From: Acidimicrobiales bacterium
Lineage (GTDB): Bacteria; Actinomycetota; Acidimicrobiia; Acidimicrobiales; SHLQ01
DNA length: 52,489 nt
NCBI GenBank assembly: GCA_020628865.1
Contig: JAHDEJ010000017.1
Location: forward strand, 65,534 to 118,022
Reading direction: 5' to 3'
Below, piece by piece: positions 35,863 through 44,241 of the stretch. How positions within the stretch are numbered: position 1 is the stretch's first letter; the number at the start of each line of letters is the position of its first letter. Below the pieces are notes generated by a model. It searched no databases. It saw only the letters and a list, made by a program, of their open reading frames with translations, and was not told the DNA's origin. The position numbers and the translations under genes were made by a program.

Positions 35863-36560
35863 TTGCGGCCGACGAGCAGGTCGCCGAGGCTGCGCCGCTG
35901 GCGACCCTCCTCGTCGAAGTTGGCTGGATCCATCCAGGTGGCGAATCGGGTTCGGAGACGGGGCCAATCGTCGTCGACGATCGCAAACCACGCGGTGTCC
36001 CGGTTCCGTCCCTTGTAGTGCGTGGCCTTTCGGAACGTGCCCTCGTACGTGAAGCCGAACCGTTCCGCCGCGGCTCGGGACGCTGCGTTGAGGTCGTCGC
36101 ACTTCCACTCGACTCGTCGGTAGCCGAGCTCGAATGCCTGCTCGATCAGCAGGACGATCGCTTCGGTCGACGCCGTGGTGCGCTGAAGTGCCGGTGCCCA
36201 GGCGATGCCGCCGATTTCGATCACGCCACCGGGTGCATCCATGCGCAGATAGCAGCACATGCCGACCGGGTCACCGTCCACGACGACCGCATACGGCACC
36301 CAGTCGGGCAGAGCGTTCAGCCGGTCGCACAGCTGGCCGAGTTCCGCAGCATCCACGAAGGGACCCCACGGCATGTACGTCCAAAGCGCCGCATCGCTTG
36401 CCCGGTACGCGTGAAACAGGGGAATGGCATGGCGGGTCCGCTGCAGCGGCTCCAAACGAAGATGACGACCCTCAAGCGTGGTTGGCTCCACCGGTTCGGG
36501 TGGGCTCCAGCCTGCAAGGTCGTCACCGACGGGTTGGTTGAAGTCGTTTGTTGTGACCAC
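35859..36560 (-). CDS. GNAT-family N-acetyltransferase (RimJ/RimL-like)
   Basis: A 233-residue acyl-CoA-dependent acyltransferase. The RimL-type pattern is clear: LEGRHLRLEPLQRTRH at the start, YAVVVDGDPVGMCCYLRMD (about residues 88-106), IEIGGIAWAPALQRTTAS and WKCDDLNAASRAAAERFGFTYEG (about 150-172). Members often acetylate small amines or protein N-termini. A GTG start at 36560 follows a TAGCCT box by 6 nt, implying a leaderless message. It forms a coupled pair with the downstream dioxygenase. Confidence 0.9.
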   Translation of the reverse strand: MVTTNDFNQPVGDDLAGWSPPEPVEPTTLEGRHLRLEPLQRTRHAIPLFHAYRASDAALWTYMPWGPFVDAAELGQLCDRLNALPDWVPYAVVVDGDPVGMCCYLRMDAPGGVIEIGGIAWAPALQRTTASTEAIVLLIEQAFELGYRRVEWKCDDLNAASRAAAERFGFTYEGTFRKATHYKGRNRDTAWFAIVDDDWPRLRTRFATWMDPANFDEEGRQRRSLGDLLVGRK

Positions 36561-36566
36561 GGTCCG

Positions 36567-36572
36567 AGGCTA
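36567..36572 (-). promoter_or_regulatory. -10 box for the GNAT-dioxygenase operon (leaderless)
   Basis: Minus-strand TAGCCT, 6 nt, then GTG at 36560; no ribosome site precedes the start. Confidence 0.55.
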
Positions 36573-36595
36573 CGTGCTGTTGCCCCGGAGTCGGG

Positions 36596-37186
36596 TCACG
36601 TTGCGGCGAGGGGTGCCGTGCCGAAGCCGACACCGAAGCGCTCACACCAGATGTCGACGGTATTGAACACGCTGAGGTCCACATCGGTGGGGATCTCGTA
36701 GTTCTGGTCGCCGATGTTGCCCTTGAGGTCGCCGAGGCTCACGAAGTCGCCGTTCTCGGCTCGCAGGTAGACCTTGAGGTCGGGGCCGTTGTCCGACTCG
36801 AAGTTCTCGAAGCGGAGGAAGCGCTGTTCGGATCCGTCGTTCAGCACGTCCGCGACCCCGGTGATGTCGTAGCGCGAGTTGCCCTCGAAGCTGCCGCTGT
36901 AGATCGTGACGATCTCTCCGGGCATGTCGTCTTCCATCTCTTCGACCGGTTCGTCGGTTTCGGTCAGGTTCTCCTGGGCTTCCTCCATCGCTTCCTGGAA
37001 TTCCTCGGTGGCGGCCACCTCGTCCTGTTCGGCGACGGATGCGGTGAAGACGGGACCGCCTTCGTCGACCTCGTTGTCGATGAATGCGGCCTGGATTCCG
37101 AAGAATCCGAAGGCGAGCCAGCCGAGGATCCCGAGGAGGACCACACCGATGCCCGCGAGGAGCGGCTTGTTCTTTGTCAGGTTCAT
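36596..37186 (-). CDS. Membrane-anchored DM13 domain protein
   Basis: A 196-residue protein. Residues 9-33 form a signal-anchor helix (LAGIGVVLLGILGWLAFGFF), followed by a very acidic coiled linker (about 45-95, TEEFQEAMEEAQENLTE). Residues 100-190 are a DM13 domain: IVTIYSGSFEGNSRYDITG, FLRFENFESDNGPDLKVYL, NYEIPTDVDLSVFNTVDIWC and a final FGTAPL. The single Cys in DIWC is the conserved one. DM13 is proposed to act in extracellular redox or hydroxylation reactions, and bacterial members are usually exported like this. The start is the ATG at 37186 rather than an earlier codon, with TAGTTT 8 nt upstream. Confidence 0.9.
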   Translation of the reverse strand: MNLTKNKPLLAGIGVVLLGILGWLAFGFFGIQAAFIDNEVDEGGPVFTASVAEQDEVAATEEFQEAMEEAQENLTETDEPVEEMEDDMPGEIVTIYSGSFEGNSRYDITGVADVLNDGSEQRFLRFENFESDNGPDLKVYLRAENGDFVSLGDLKGNIGDQNYEIPTDVDLSVFNTVDIWCERFGVGFGTAPLAAT

Positions 37187-37194
37187 GCCAACTG

Positions 37195-37200
37195 AAACTA
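37195..37200 (-). promoter_or_regulatory. -10 box for the DM13 gene
   Basis: Minus-strand TAGTTT, 8 nt before the ATG at 37186, with at most a one- or two-base leader. Confidence 0.45.
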
Positions 37201-37270
37201 AGCGAGTGCCGAGCTGGATTCCGAACAAGTGGTGAACAGGTTGTGAACTCGTTCTTCGAAGTTCGGTCCG

Positions 37271-39244
37271 TCAGCCGGCCGTTGCCACGAACACCGGTTG
37301 TGGCGTGCCGGTGTTCACCAGCGCCGGCTGTTCGCCGAAGACCAGGATCTCGTCCACGCCGACGATGGCGTCGACGAGGAAGGTGCCGTCGATCATCGTG
37401 GCGCCCCATTCGACCCCGTCGCTCGTGAAGAACACGACGGTGTCGACGTCGTACGCTTCGCCGGCCCAGCGTGACGCCCACACGATCGTGCCGTAGTCGC
37501 CGGTGCGAACGTTGTCGAAGTTGTAGCCGTCGAGGTCGAGGTCGGCGGTGCCGGCAAGGTTGTCGACGGAGAGCGACTGGGAGCGGCCGTCGGGTCCGGT
37601 CCGAACGAGGCGACCATTCGCGTCTTCTCCCCATTGCACGTGCCATTCGTTGCCGTCGGCGTCGGTTGCGGCGTCCCAGAAGCTGACGGCGTCCCAGCTG
37701 TTGTTCTCTGAGACGACGGTCCAGTCGGTTCCGTCGACCGACTGCAACTGGCGCAGGTTCGACTCGATGGTGCCGGCGTCGAGCCAGAGCTCCCAGCCGT
37801 CCGTGGTCGCCTTGAGGGACACGATCCAGCCCGGCGACACATCGGTGATCGGGCCGAGATCGACGGCGACGCCATCGACCACACGGTGCGCGTGGAGCGA
37901 ACCCTCCCAAGACGCCGGCGTGGTCACGCCGAGTTCGTCCCACGTCGCCCACTCGACGTTTTCGCCTTCGTCCCAGCCGAGAACGTTCGCGCATCCCGAG
38001 GTCTGGAACCACGTGTCGTACGGCTCCCACTGCTTCGCCCAGGCGGCGTCGAGGGCTGCAGACTCTTCCTCGGTGATCGTCTCCCAGTCGATGTCCGGTC
38101 CGAAGCCGAGCTCGTCCCACATGGTCGCTTCGTTGGCGGCGATGTCGTTGCGGATGGTGACGCTTTCGGACAGGCAGGTGGCGTACGTTTCGCAACCTTC
38201 GATACCGGCCATGTAGTCGGCCGAAGCGAGTTCGAGCGCCGCCCAGGCCTCCTGCTCCTTGAGGTACCAGGCGTCGAGTTCTGCCTGCTGCTCCTCGGTC
38301 AGTTCCTCGACGTCCTGGAAGGGATATTCGGTGGTCGGGCTGTTCTCTTCGTAGAACTCGACGCCCAGCGCGGCGCAATCGGGGCCATCGGTCTCGATGG
38401 TGGGCAGGGCGTACTCGATGCCTTCGGTCGTGACACCCCAGATCTGGTCGGCAGTGATGTCGATGCCGGCGGAACGGGCCAACGCTGCGGCTTCCTCCCA
38501 GTCGATCTGGGCGGGCGTGTGGACGGCGGCGAGGAACGTGCCCTTGTACTCGGCAGTGAGAACTCGAGCGCTTCCGTCCTCGGCGCCCGGCTGGGCCGAG
38601 ACGTCGAGGTCGGTCCAGGTCCAGGTGGCGCCGGTGTCGGCAGACGTACCCAACTCGATGCGGGGGCCGGCCGGTGATCCGGTGCTCACCGTGTAGAGCA
38701 GGTCGTCGGAGCTCGACGACAGTTCGGTCACGAATCGATCGCCGAGTTCCGAGCGATTCCAGTCGGAGCCATCGAAGGTGTAGAGGGTGTCGTTGCGGAT
38801 CGGTTCGTAGCACTCACCTCCGCATTCGGTCTGCTGGGACTCCCAGGTGACGCCGGGAGCCGTCGAGAGGACGTAGTAGAGACCGTTGCTCCGGCCGTTC
38901 TGCCAGACGTTGTACCCGCCGGGCGCATCGGCATCGGACAGATCGGTGAAGACGAGGGGAGCACCGGGGATCGCCGTGGCCGTCTCGAGTTCGACCTCTT
39001 CGGCGGGGTCGGCCCGGTTGGGCTCCGCCTCGCCGGACTCGGCCTCGGTGGTCGGCGCCGGTTCCGCATCGGCTTCGGCTTCGACGACGGGGCCGTCCGT
39101 GGAGACCTGCGCAGCCTCGGAACGCTCGTTGCCGACCCACCAACCGGCGACGCCGGCGGCGAGGACGATTAGGGCGACGAGCACGGCGACGACCTGATTG
39201 GTTCGGTTGCCGCCGGTCGGGGTGGGAGTGGGTTCGATCTGCAT
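37271..39244 (-). CDS. Large membrane-anchored extracellular protein of unknown function
   Basis: A 657-residue protein I do not recognise. Residues about 15-38 are a signal-anchor helix (VVAVLVALIVLAAGVAGWWV), followed by an acidic Glu/Ala/Pro linker (about 45-85). The extracellular part has Trp- and Asp-rich segments such as SDADAPGGYNVWQNG, SVDGTDWTVVSE, TSDGVEWGATMIDG and TSADTGATWTWTDL; these SxDGxxW turns recur and resemble BNR/sialidase-type or beta-propeller blades. Cysteines at CGGEC, CETYATC and SGCAN could pair. The turn pattern recalls the protein at 5853-7385 (RSLDGLTWTAIE), so the two may share a fold. Start chosen at the ATG before the anchor. Confidence 0.75.
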   Translation of the reverse strand: MQIEPTPTPTGGNRTNQVVAVLVALIVLAAGVAGWWVGNERSEAAQVSTDGPVVEAEADAEPAPTTEAESGEAEPNRADPAEEVELETATAIPGAPLVFTDLSDADAPGGYNVWQNGRSNGLYYVLSTAPGVTWESQQTECGGECYEPIRNDTLYTFDGSDWNRSELGDRFVTELSSSSDDLLYTVSTGSPAGPRIELGTSADTGATWTWTDLDVSAQPGAEDGSARVLTAEYKGTFLAAVHTPAQIDWEEAAALARSAGIDITADQIWGVTTEGIEYALPTIETDGPDCAALGVEFYEENSPTTEYPFQDVEELTEEQQAELDAWYLKEQEAWAALELASADYMAGIEGCETYATCLSESVTIRNDIAANEATMWDELGFGPDIDWETITEEESAALDAAWAKQWEPYDTWFQTSGCANVLGWDEGENVEWATWDELGVTTPASWEGSLHAHRVVDGVAVDLGPITDVSPGWIVSLKATTDGWELWLDAGTIESNLRQLQSVDGTDWTVVSENNSWDAVSFWDAATDADGNEWHVQWGEDANGRLVRTGPDGRSQSLSVDNLAGTADLDLDGYNFDNVRTGDYGTIVWASRWAGEAYDVDTVVFFTSDGVEWGATMIDGTFLVDAIVGVDEILVFGEQPALVNTGTPQPVFVATAG

Positions 39245-39372
39245 GGTTGTCTCGATTCTCTGCACGGGCGCTCGTGTGTCATGGTGCGGGAACCGACTGC
39301 ACCTGTCAGTGGGGAGGACACCCGAGAGATCCATCGGGAATGTTCGTCGTGAACAAAAGGGTTGCACAGACG

Positions 39373-39660
39373 ATGACCAGAGCCGTGTTCAATGATGTCG
39401 TGATCGCCGAGAGCGACGATGTGAAGGTCGTCGAGGGCATCACCTACTTCCCGGTCGCCGATGTGAACATGGCGCTGCTCGCCGAGAGCCCGACCCGAAC
39501 CCGATGCTTCTGGAAGGGACAGGCCAGCTACTTCCACGTCGACGGCGAGGACGACACCGCACTCGATGCCGCCTTCCGGTATGCCACGCCGTGGCCGCTC
39601 GCCCGCCGGCTCGTCGCCGACCGCATCGGCTTCTGGCGAGACGTGCGGATCGAGCGCTGA
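39373..39660 (+). CDS. DUF427 domain protein
   Basis: A 95-residue soluble protein of the DUF427 family, whose members are small beta-barrel proteins of unknown role common in actinobacteria. Signature segments are AVFNDVVIAESDDVKVVEG, YFPVADVN, TRCFWKGQASYFHVD and the C-terminal IGFWRDVRIE. The Cys-Phe-Trp-Lys-Gly block is the family's most conserved part. I start at the ATG of MTRAVF because homologues begin there; upstream codons give unlikely sequence. Its stop touches that of the convergent next gene with no gap (TGATCA). Confidence 0.92.
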   Translation: MTRAVFNDVVIAESDDVKVVEGITYFPVADVNMALLAESPTRTRCFWKGQASYFHVDGEDDTALDAAFRYATPWPLARRLVADRIGFWRDVRIER

Positions 39661-41571
39661 TCAGCTGGAGCTCGGCACGTCGATGTCCAGCTCCGCCACC
39701 AGCCGACGAACCCGATCATCGTCGGGGGCAATGCGCCACGCCCGTCTCACCGCCGCCACTGCAGCGGCCTCGTCGTCATTGCCGAGGTGGACGAAGGCGA
39801 GGTTGAGGAGCGCCTCGGGTCGGTTCGGCGTCATGTACGCGGCGTGTTCGAACTGTTCGATGGCCAGTGCCGGCTGGCCGTCCAGCGCGAGCGCGATGCC
39901 ATAGCGCTGCTGGGCTTCCGGGTGGTTGGGGTCTCGTCGATCCAGTTCCGCCAGTGGCAGCAGGGCCGCCGTCACGTCGTCCGGATCGACGGTGCGGCGC
40001 GCCTCGTTGATGAGGACGAGCGTCTCCTCGTGGCGCAGCGCCGGGTCTGCGGTCGACCACCGCAGTCCATCGGCGAGTCGCTCGAGCGCACCGTCGACGC
40101 CCGCGCCATTGGGCTGCGAGGCGGCGATCCTCGCGGCCGCAAAGTGGTAGCGAATCGAGTCCGGTCGGAGCCGGCGAGCGGCGTCGGCGTGTTCGAGTGC
40201 CGAAACGGCGGACTCGGTGGAGGCCGCCGATCGGATCCGATGATCGGCCGCAACGTCCAGAACCCCGGCCGCGGCCATCGCAACTGCCGTTGCGAGGGCG
40301 AGTCCGCCGGCAGCCGCACCAACCAACGTCGTCGAGTACGCATCTGCGACGGCCGGCCGCGGCAGGGTTCGAGCGAGGAACGTCCCCGCGACGATCCAGA
40401 AGACCGGGTCGACCTCGGCGAGCGGAAAGAGGAAGAGGCCGTTGAGCAGGTAGGCGAGCAGCGCTGCGCCGAACGCAGCGTCGGTCCAGGAGCCCCGGCG
40501 AAGACGCTCGACGGCACGGACGGCGATCGTGCCCATGACCAGCAGCCAGCCGGTCGCAGCAACCAGCCCGCCTGCCAGCGCAACGTCCAGCACGGTGTTG
40601 TGGGCCCGGTCGGTGAACGTGTCCCGGCCGTGGTCCATCACGTAGGCCTGGTCGACGTGTTCGCCGAAGACCACCCGATAGTTCTCGGGGCCGTGCCCGA
40701 GCACACCGAACGTGCCCGAGTCGGCCAGCGCCCGTGCCCCCACCTGCCATTCGTCGATCCGACCGGCGACGACACCGTCGGCGACGTCGCTCAGCGACCA
40801 GAGCCGTGCACCCGCCGGGGTGAAGATGGCGACCATCAACACGACGCCGAGACCGACACCGGCGGCGATGCCGGCGCGCTGCGGCCCGAGCGCGGCGCGG
40901 AGCTCCCGCCACCGGAGTACGAGGAGTGCAATCGCCACAAGCCCCAGGCCGACCCATGCGGCACGGGACTGCGAGCTCAACAAGGCGATCACGCCGACGC
41001 CGGCGGCCACGGTGGACAGCACGCGGGCCACACCCACCTCTTCGCGGGCGTGTGCGATCGAGAGCGGGATGCCGAGGGTCATGGCGGTGCCGAGAAACGC
41101 CGGCTGGCCCCATGGCCCACCGATGCGGTCGTTGGCGAAGTCCTGGTCGAGTGTTCCGATTTCCAGGATCTCGGCGATCGAGTACAGGCCGACGCCGAGC
41201 GTCGCCACGGTGATCGTCCGCAGCAGGGCCGTGGTTGCGGCCGGCGATTGGTGGACATGCCGGGCGGCCACCACGAACAGGCCAGCGAACAGCAGCCAGG
41301 TGAGGAGACCCAGGTGGCGGTCGGGTGTGCCGACCAGTGCGTGCCAACGGTCCTCGGCGGAGAGTGCCGAGACGACGAACCCGAGGCTGAGGAGCGTGCC
41401 GCCGAATCGAATGGTTCGAGGCAGCGGCACGGCGGGGCTGCGGACGAGCCCGAACCACACGACGGCGAATCCGAGTGTGGACAGCAGGGCGAAGCGCAGT
41501 GGGCCGAACCGGTCGAATCCCCATGGGTCGACCGCAAGGAAGGCGGCGAGGATCACGGGGGCGAAGCGCAC
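39661..41571 (-). CDS. O-antigen ligase/polymerase-like membrane protein with TPR-like C-terminus
   Basis: A 636-residue protein with about ten to twelve transmembrane helices in residues 1-430. The Wzy_C/WaaL-type segment is around RIDEWQVGARALADSGTFGVLGHGPENYRVVF and RDTFTDRAHNTVLDVALAGG (shown in part), where the Arg and His match residues of O-antigen ligases. The last 200 residues are Ala/Leu/Arg-rich TPR-like helices (HADAARRLRPDSIRYHFAAA, EAQQRYGIALALDGQPALAI). A role in joining or polymerising surface glycans is likely; a Gram-positive host would use it for cell-wall or exopolysaccharide, not LPS. The GTG start follows a TACATT box by 6 nt. Confidence 0.85.
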   Translation of the reverse strand: MRFAPVILAAFLAVDPWGFDRFGPLRFALLSTLGFAVVWFGLVRSPAVPLPRTIRFGGTLLSLGFVVSALSAEDRWHALVGTPDRHLGLLTWLLFAGLFVVAARHVHQSPAATTALLRTITVATLGVGLYSIAEILEIGTLDQDFANDRIGGPWGQPAFLGTAMTLGIPLSIAHAREEVGVARVLSTVAAGVGVIALLSSQSRAAWVGLGLVAIALLVLRWRELRAALGPQRAGIAAGVGLGVVLMVAIFTPAGARLWSLSDVADGVVAGRIDEWQVGARALADSGTFGVLGHGPENYRVVFGEHVDQAYVMDHGRDTFTDRAHNTVLDVALAGGLVAATGWLLVMGTIAVRAVERLRRGSWTDAAFGAALLAYLLNGLFLFPLAEVDPVFWIVAGTFLARTLPRPAVADAYSTTLVGAAAGGLALATAVAMAAAGVLDVAADHRIRSAASTESAVSALEHADAARRLRPDSIRYHFAAARIAASQPNGAGVDGALERLADGLRWSTADPALRHEETLVLINEARRTVDPDDVTAALLPLAELDRRDPNHPEAQQRYGIALALDGQPALAIEQFEHAAYMTPNRPEALLNLAFVHLGNDDEAAAVAAVRRAWRIAPDDDRVRRLVAELDIDVPSSS

Positions 41572-41577
41572 CTCCGC

Positions 41578-41583
41578 AATGTA
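41578..41583 (-). promoter_or_regulatory. -10 box for the O-antigen-ligase-like gene (leaderless)
   Basis: Minus-strand TACATT, 6 nt, then GTG at 41571. GGAG lies immediately next to the GTG, too close to be used as a ribosome site. Confidence 0.55.
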
Positions 41584-41599
41584 CCGGTCGGGCTTTGAT

Positions 41600-41626
41600 G
41601 GGTCGGGGCGGCCTGCGCCCCGACCC
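41600..41626 (-). terminator. Hairpin after the RDD gene pair
   Basis: A perfect 10-bp stem (41600-41609 with 41617-41626, GGGTCGGGGC and complement) with a 7-nt loop, placed 12 nt past the stop of the RDD gene at 41638. No T-run follows on the minus strand, so termination may be incomplete. Confidence 0.6.
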
Positions 41627-41637
41627 GCCAGTGGAAC

Positions 41638-42102
41638 CTAGAAGGGGTTGCCGTTCGGGAAGATCGGCATGATTTCGCCCGGCTGTACGTGGTAGACGTC
41701 CGTGCCGAGGATCCGGTCGGTGATGCGACGACCGGAGACGAGGAGCACGATGATGTCGAGCAGGCAGAACGCCGTCAGGATGCCGCCGAGGATGTAGCGG
41801 GCGATGCCCATGCCGCCACCGATCGGTTGGTTGGTGGTCGCCGAGAGCAGCATTGCCCCCTGCGCCCGCTTGCCCGGGGTGAAGCCGGTGGCACCCGAAC
41901 CCCAACCGAAGATGTACAGCGAGATGACCGTGCTGACCAGGGACAGCAGGGAGTCCAACGGCGAGCCGAGGATCAGGCCGACGATCGAGAACGGAATCGC
42001 GATGGCGATCGCGATCACGAAGTCGATCAGGAAGGCGACGAACCGGATGCCGAGGGGCGCCCGCTGGTAGCCCGTGGGCGCGTTCGGTGTCATGTCTTGC
42101 AT
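41638..42102 (-). CDS. RDD-family membrane protein (paralogue 1)
   Basis: A 154-residue protein with three to four transmembrane helices and the RDD pattern: GIRFVAFLIDFVIAI (Arg and Asp of helix 1), GFTPGKRAQGAMLL in the middle loop and GRRITDRILGTDVY near the end. RDD proteins are thought to be transporters or membrane scaffolds, but few functions are known. The ATG at 42102 has GGGAGAG 6 nt upstream. It shares leader, N-terminus (MQDMTPN) and C-terminus (QPGEIMPIFPNGNPF) with the next gene, so the two arose by tandem duplication. Confidence 0.9.
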   Translation of the reverse strand: MQDMTPNAPTGYQRAPLGIRFVAFLIDFVIAIAIAIPFSIVGLILGSPLDSLLSLVSTVISLYIFGWGSGATGFTPGKRAQGAMLLSATTNQPIGGGMGIARYILGGILTAFCLLDIIVLLVSGRRITDRILGTDVYHVQPGEIMPIFPNGNPF

Positions 42103-42162
42103 GGGTTCTCTCCCGTCATGAGGGCGGGAACTGCCAACCCGCCGATGCGAGTTCTTACCAGA
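42103..42162 (-). promoter_or_regulatory. Conserved structured 5' leader of RDD paralogue 1
   Basis: Upstream of the ATG, on the minus strand, are TCTGGTAAGA (42153-42162), a hairpin GGCGGG/CCCGCC (42138-42143 with 42123-42128, 9-nt loop) and CATGACGGGAGAGAACC with the ribosome site. All three occur in the same order before the second RDD gene, while the bases between them differ. Confidence 0.6.
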
Positions 42163-42191
42163 TGCACGCCATCGATGTGCCGGTCGGCGCC

Positions 42192-42683
42192 TTAGAAGGG
42201 CTTTCCGCCGGGGAAGATCGGGGTGATGCTGCCGGGCTGCACCTGGTAGGCCTGAGCGTTCAGGATGCCGTCGCTGAGCCGCTGGTTGTCGCCCTTGAAG
42301 ATCGCGGCCAGGAAGTCGGCGTAGCAGAAGACATTGATGATGCTGCCGAGGAAGTAGCGCACGACCCCCATGATTCCGCCGAGCGGCTGGTTGGTCACGG
42401 TGGAGAGGACGATGACCCCCTGCGATCGCTTGCCGGGGGTCTGGCCGGTCTCGCCGAGTTGCCACATGAACACGTAGACCGTGGCGGCGAGCAGGCCGAG
42501 GTAGGCGACGATGAAGAGGAGGGCGCCGAGGGCGTCGTTGATGACACCACCGATGCCGGCGATGATGAACAGCGGGATGGCCATCGCGATTGCGAGCACG
42601 CCGTCGATGAGGATGGCCACGAAGCGGCTCCCGATCGTGGCGGGTTGGTATCCCGGAGCGGTGTTCGGTGTCATGTCTTGCAT
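42192..42683 (-). CDS. RDD-family membrane protein (paralogue 2)
   Basis: A 163-residue paralogue of the downstream gene with about four transmembrane helices. RDD features are IGSRFVAILIDGVLAIAM (helix 1), GQTPGKRSQGVIVLSTVTN in the loop and a shared tail QPGSITPIFPGGKPF. It has an extra short segment before the tail (FKGDNQRLSDGILNAQAY). The ATG at 42683 follows GGGAGAG by 6 nt. The paralogues lie 89 bp apart and each keeps its own leader, so they may be transcribed separately or together. Confidence 0.9.
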   Translation of the reverse strand: MQDMTPNTAPGYQPATIGSRFVAILIDGVLAIAMAIPLFIIAGIGGVINDALGALLFIVAYLGLLAATVYVFMWQLGETGQTPGKRSQGVIVLSTVTNQPLGGIMGVVRYFLGSIINVFCYADFLAAIFKGDNQRLSDGILNAQAYQVQPGSITPIFPGGKPF

Positions 42684-42740
42684 TGGTTCTCTCCCGTCAT
42701 GCGCGCGGGAAGTGTCCCCGCCGCCCGGTGTCTTACCAGA
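42684..42740 (-). promoter_or_regulatory. Conserved structured 5' leader of RDD paralogue 2
   Basis: Same elements as before paralogue 1: TCTGGTAAGA (42731-42740), hairpin GCGGG/CCCGC (42717-42721 with 42705-42709, 7-nt loop) and CATGACGGGAGAGAACC. The stem bases differ from those of the first copy but pairing is kept, which suggests an RNA structure. TAAGAC/TAAGAA could alternatively be a -10 box. Confidence 0.6.
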
Positions 42741-42821
42741 TTCGGGGGTTGCTCTGTCGAAGCGGCGCTCGGATGGCCAGTGCGTCAGGACCCGAAGAGG
42801 GGTCTGTGGTAGCAAGGGCCC

Positions 42822-44237
42822 ATGACGAGACCGAACACGTTGGGTGAGCTGAAGTCGAGCGGATGGGCGTCCGTCCCGGTGGCCGAGGAGCTGCGGCGCA
42901 ACGCCATCGACCGCATCCGCAACGGCGACCCGATTGTCGCGACCGTGCTTGGCTACGAGGACACGGTGCTGCCGCAGTTGGAGAATGCGCTCCTTGCCGG
43001 CCACGACGTGATCTTCCTGGGGGAGCGGGGGCAGGCCAAGACCCGCATGATTCGTGGCCTGACCGAGCTGCTCGACGAGTGGATGCCGATCGTGCAGGGG
43101 TCAGAGATCAATGACGACCCGTACAACCCGATCTCGGCCCATGCCCGCGGCCTGGTCGAGGAACACGGCGACGACACTCCGATCGACTGGGTGCACCGTG
43201 ACACACGTTACGGCGAGAAGCTGGCCACGCCAGACACGTCGATCGCCGATCTGATCGGTGAGGTCGATCCGATCAAGGTGGCAGAGGGTCGCTACCTGAG
43301 CGATGAACTCACGCTGCACTACGGGCTCGTGCCGCGAACCAATCGTGGCATCTTCGCCCTCAACGAACTTCCGGACCTGTCCGAGCGGATCCAGGTGGGC
43401 TTGCTCAACGTCCTCGAGGAGCGCGACGTCCAGATTCGTGGCTACAAGGTGCGCCTGCCGCTCGACGTGATGCTCTTCGCTTCCGCCAACCCCGAGGACT
43501 ACACCAACCGCGGTCGCATCATCACACCGCTGAAGGATCGCTTCGGTTCGCAGATCCGCACCCACTATCCACTCGATGTCGAGACTGAGATGACCATCGT
43601 CCTGCAGGAGGCCGTGCTGCCACCGGCCGACGTGATGGACGTGCGCGTGCCGGAGTTCATGCTCGAAATCGTTGCGGAGCTCTCGCAGCAGGCCCGCCAG
43701 TCCAACCAGATCAACCAGCGTTCCGGCGTGTCGGTCCGGCTGAGTGTGTCGAACCACGAGGCGATGGTCGCGAACGCCGTCCGGCGCACGCTGATCTCCG
43801 GTGGCGAGACTGCTGTGCCCCGCGTCGCCGACCTCGGCGCGATCGCGGCGACGACCGGCGGCAAGATCGAAGTGGAAGCCTTCGAGGACGGCAGCGAAGG
43901 CCGCGTGATCGACGCATTGGTTCGCTCGGCCGTCCACACCGTGTTCGTGGACTCGGTCGACCCCGCACTGCACGGCCCGATCGTGGATGCGTTCGAGGAA
44001 GGCGTGACGGTCGACGTCGGGCCGGATGTCGGGCTCGACGCGTACGGCGAACTCCTCGCCCAGGTCCCCGCCCTGCAACCTGCCGTCGATGCGTTGCTCG
44101 ACGGCGACGAGATCGATGCCAGCCATCCCGGCGTGGTGGCGAGCGCCATCGAGCTCGTGCTCGAGGGGCTCCACCTCGGAAAGCGACTCAACAAGAACGT
44201 GCACGGCGGCGCCGCGCAGTACCGCGGCCGGAGCTGA
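42822..44237 (+). CDS. MoxR/magnesium-chelatase-like AAA+ ATPase
   Basis: A 471-residue AAA+ protein of the ChlI/MoxR type that probably remodels a partner protein. Walker A is GERGQAKTRM (about residues 67-76), the Walker B region is RGIFALNELPDLSERIQVG (about 178) and a sensor segment is VMLFASANPEDYTNRGR (about 215). The C-terminal lid helices follow. Such ATPases are normally next to a VWA-domain partner gene; none is present here, so the partner must be encoded elsewhere. A TAGCAA box lies 6 nt before the ATG. The SRPBCC gene begins 5 bp after its stop. Confidence 0.9.
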   Translation: MTRPNTLGELKSSGWASVPVAEELRRNAIDRIRNGDPIVATVLGYEDTVLPQLENALLAGHDVIFLGERGQAKTRMIRGLTELLDEWMPIVQGSEINDDPYNPISAHARGLVEEHGDDTPIDWVHRDTRYGEKLATPDTSIADLIGEVDPIKVAEGRYLSDELTLHYGLVPRTNRGIFALNELPDLSERIQVGLLNVLEERDVQIRGYKVRLPLDVMLFASANPEDYTNRGRIITPLKDRFGSQIRTHYPLDVETEMTIVLQEAVLPPADVMDVRVPEFMLEIVAELSQQARQSNQINQRSGVSVRLSVSNHEAMVANAVRRTLISGGETAVPRVADLGAIAATTGGKIEVEAFEDGSEGRVIDALVRSAVHTVFVDSVDPALHGPIVDAFEEGVTVDVGPDVGLDAYGELLAQVPALQPAVDALLDGDEIDASHPGVVASAIELVLEGLHLGKRLNKNVHGGAAQYRGRS

Positions 44238-44241
44238 CCGC

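Noticed and set aside
35863-36258. N-terminal extension of the dioxygenase into the GNAT gene
   Set aside because: The frame there is out of phase with the GNAT coding sequence and Arg-rich; the GTGA overlap gives a normal start.
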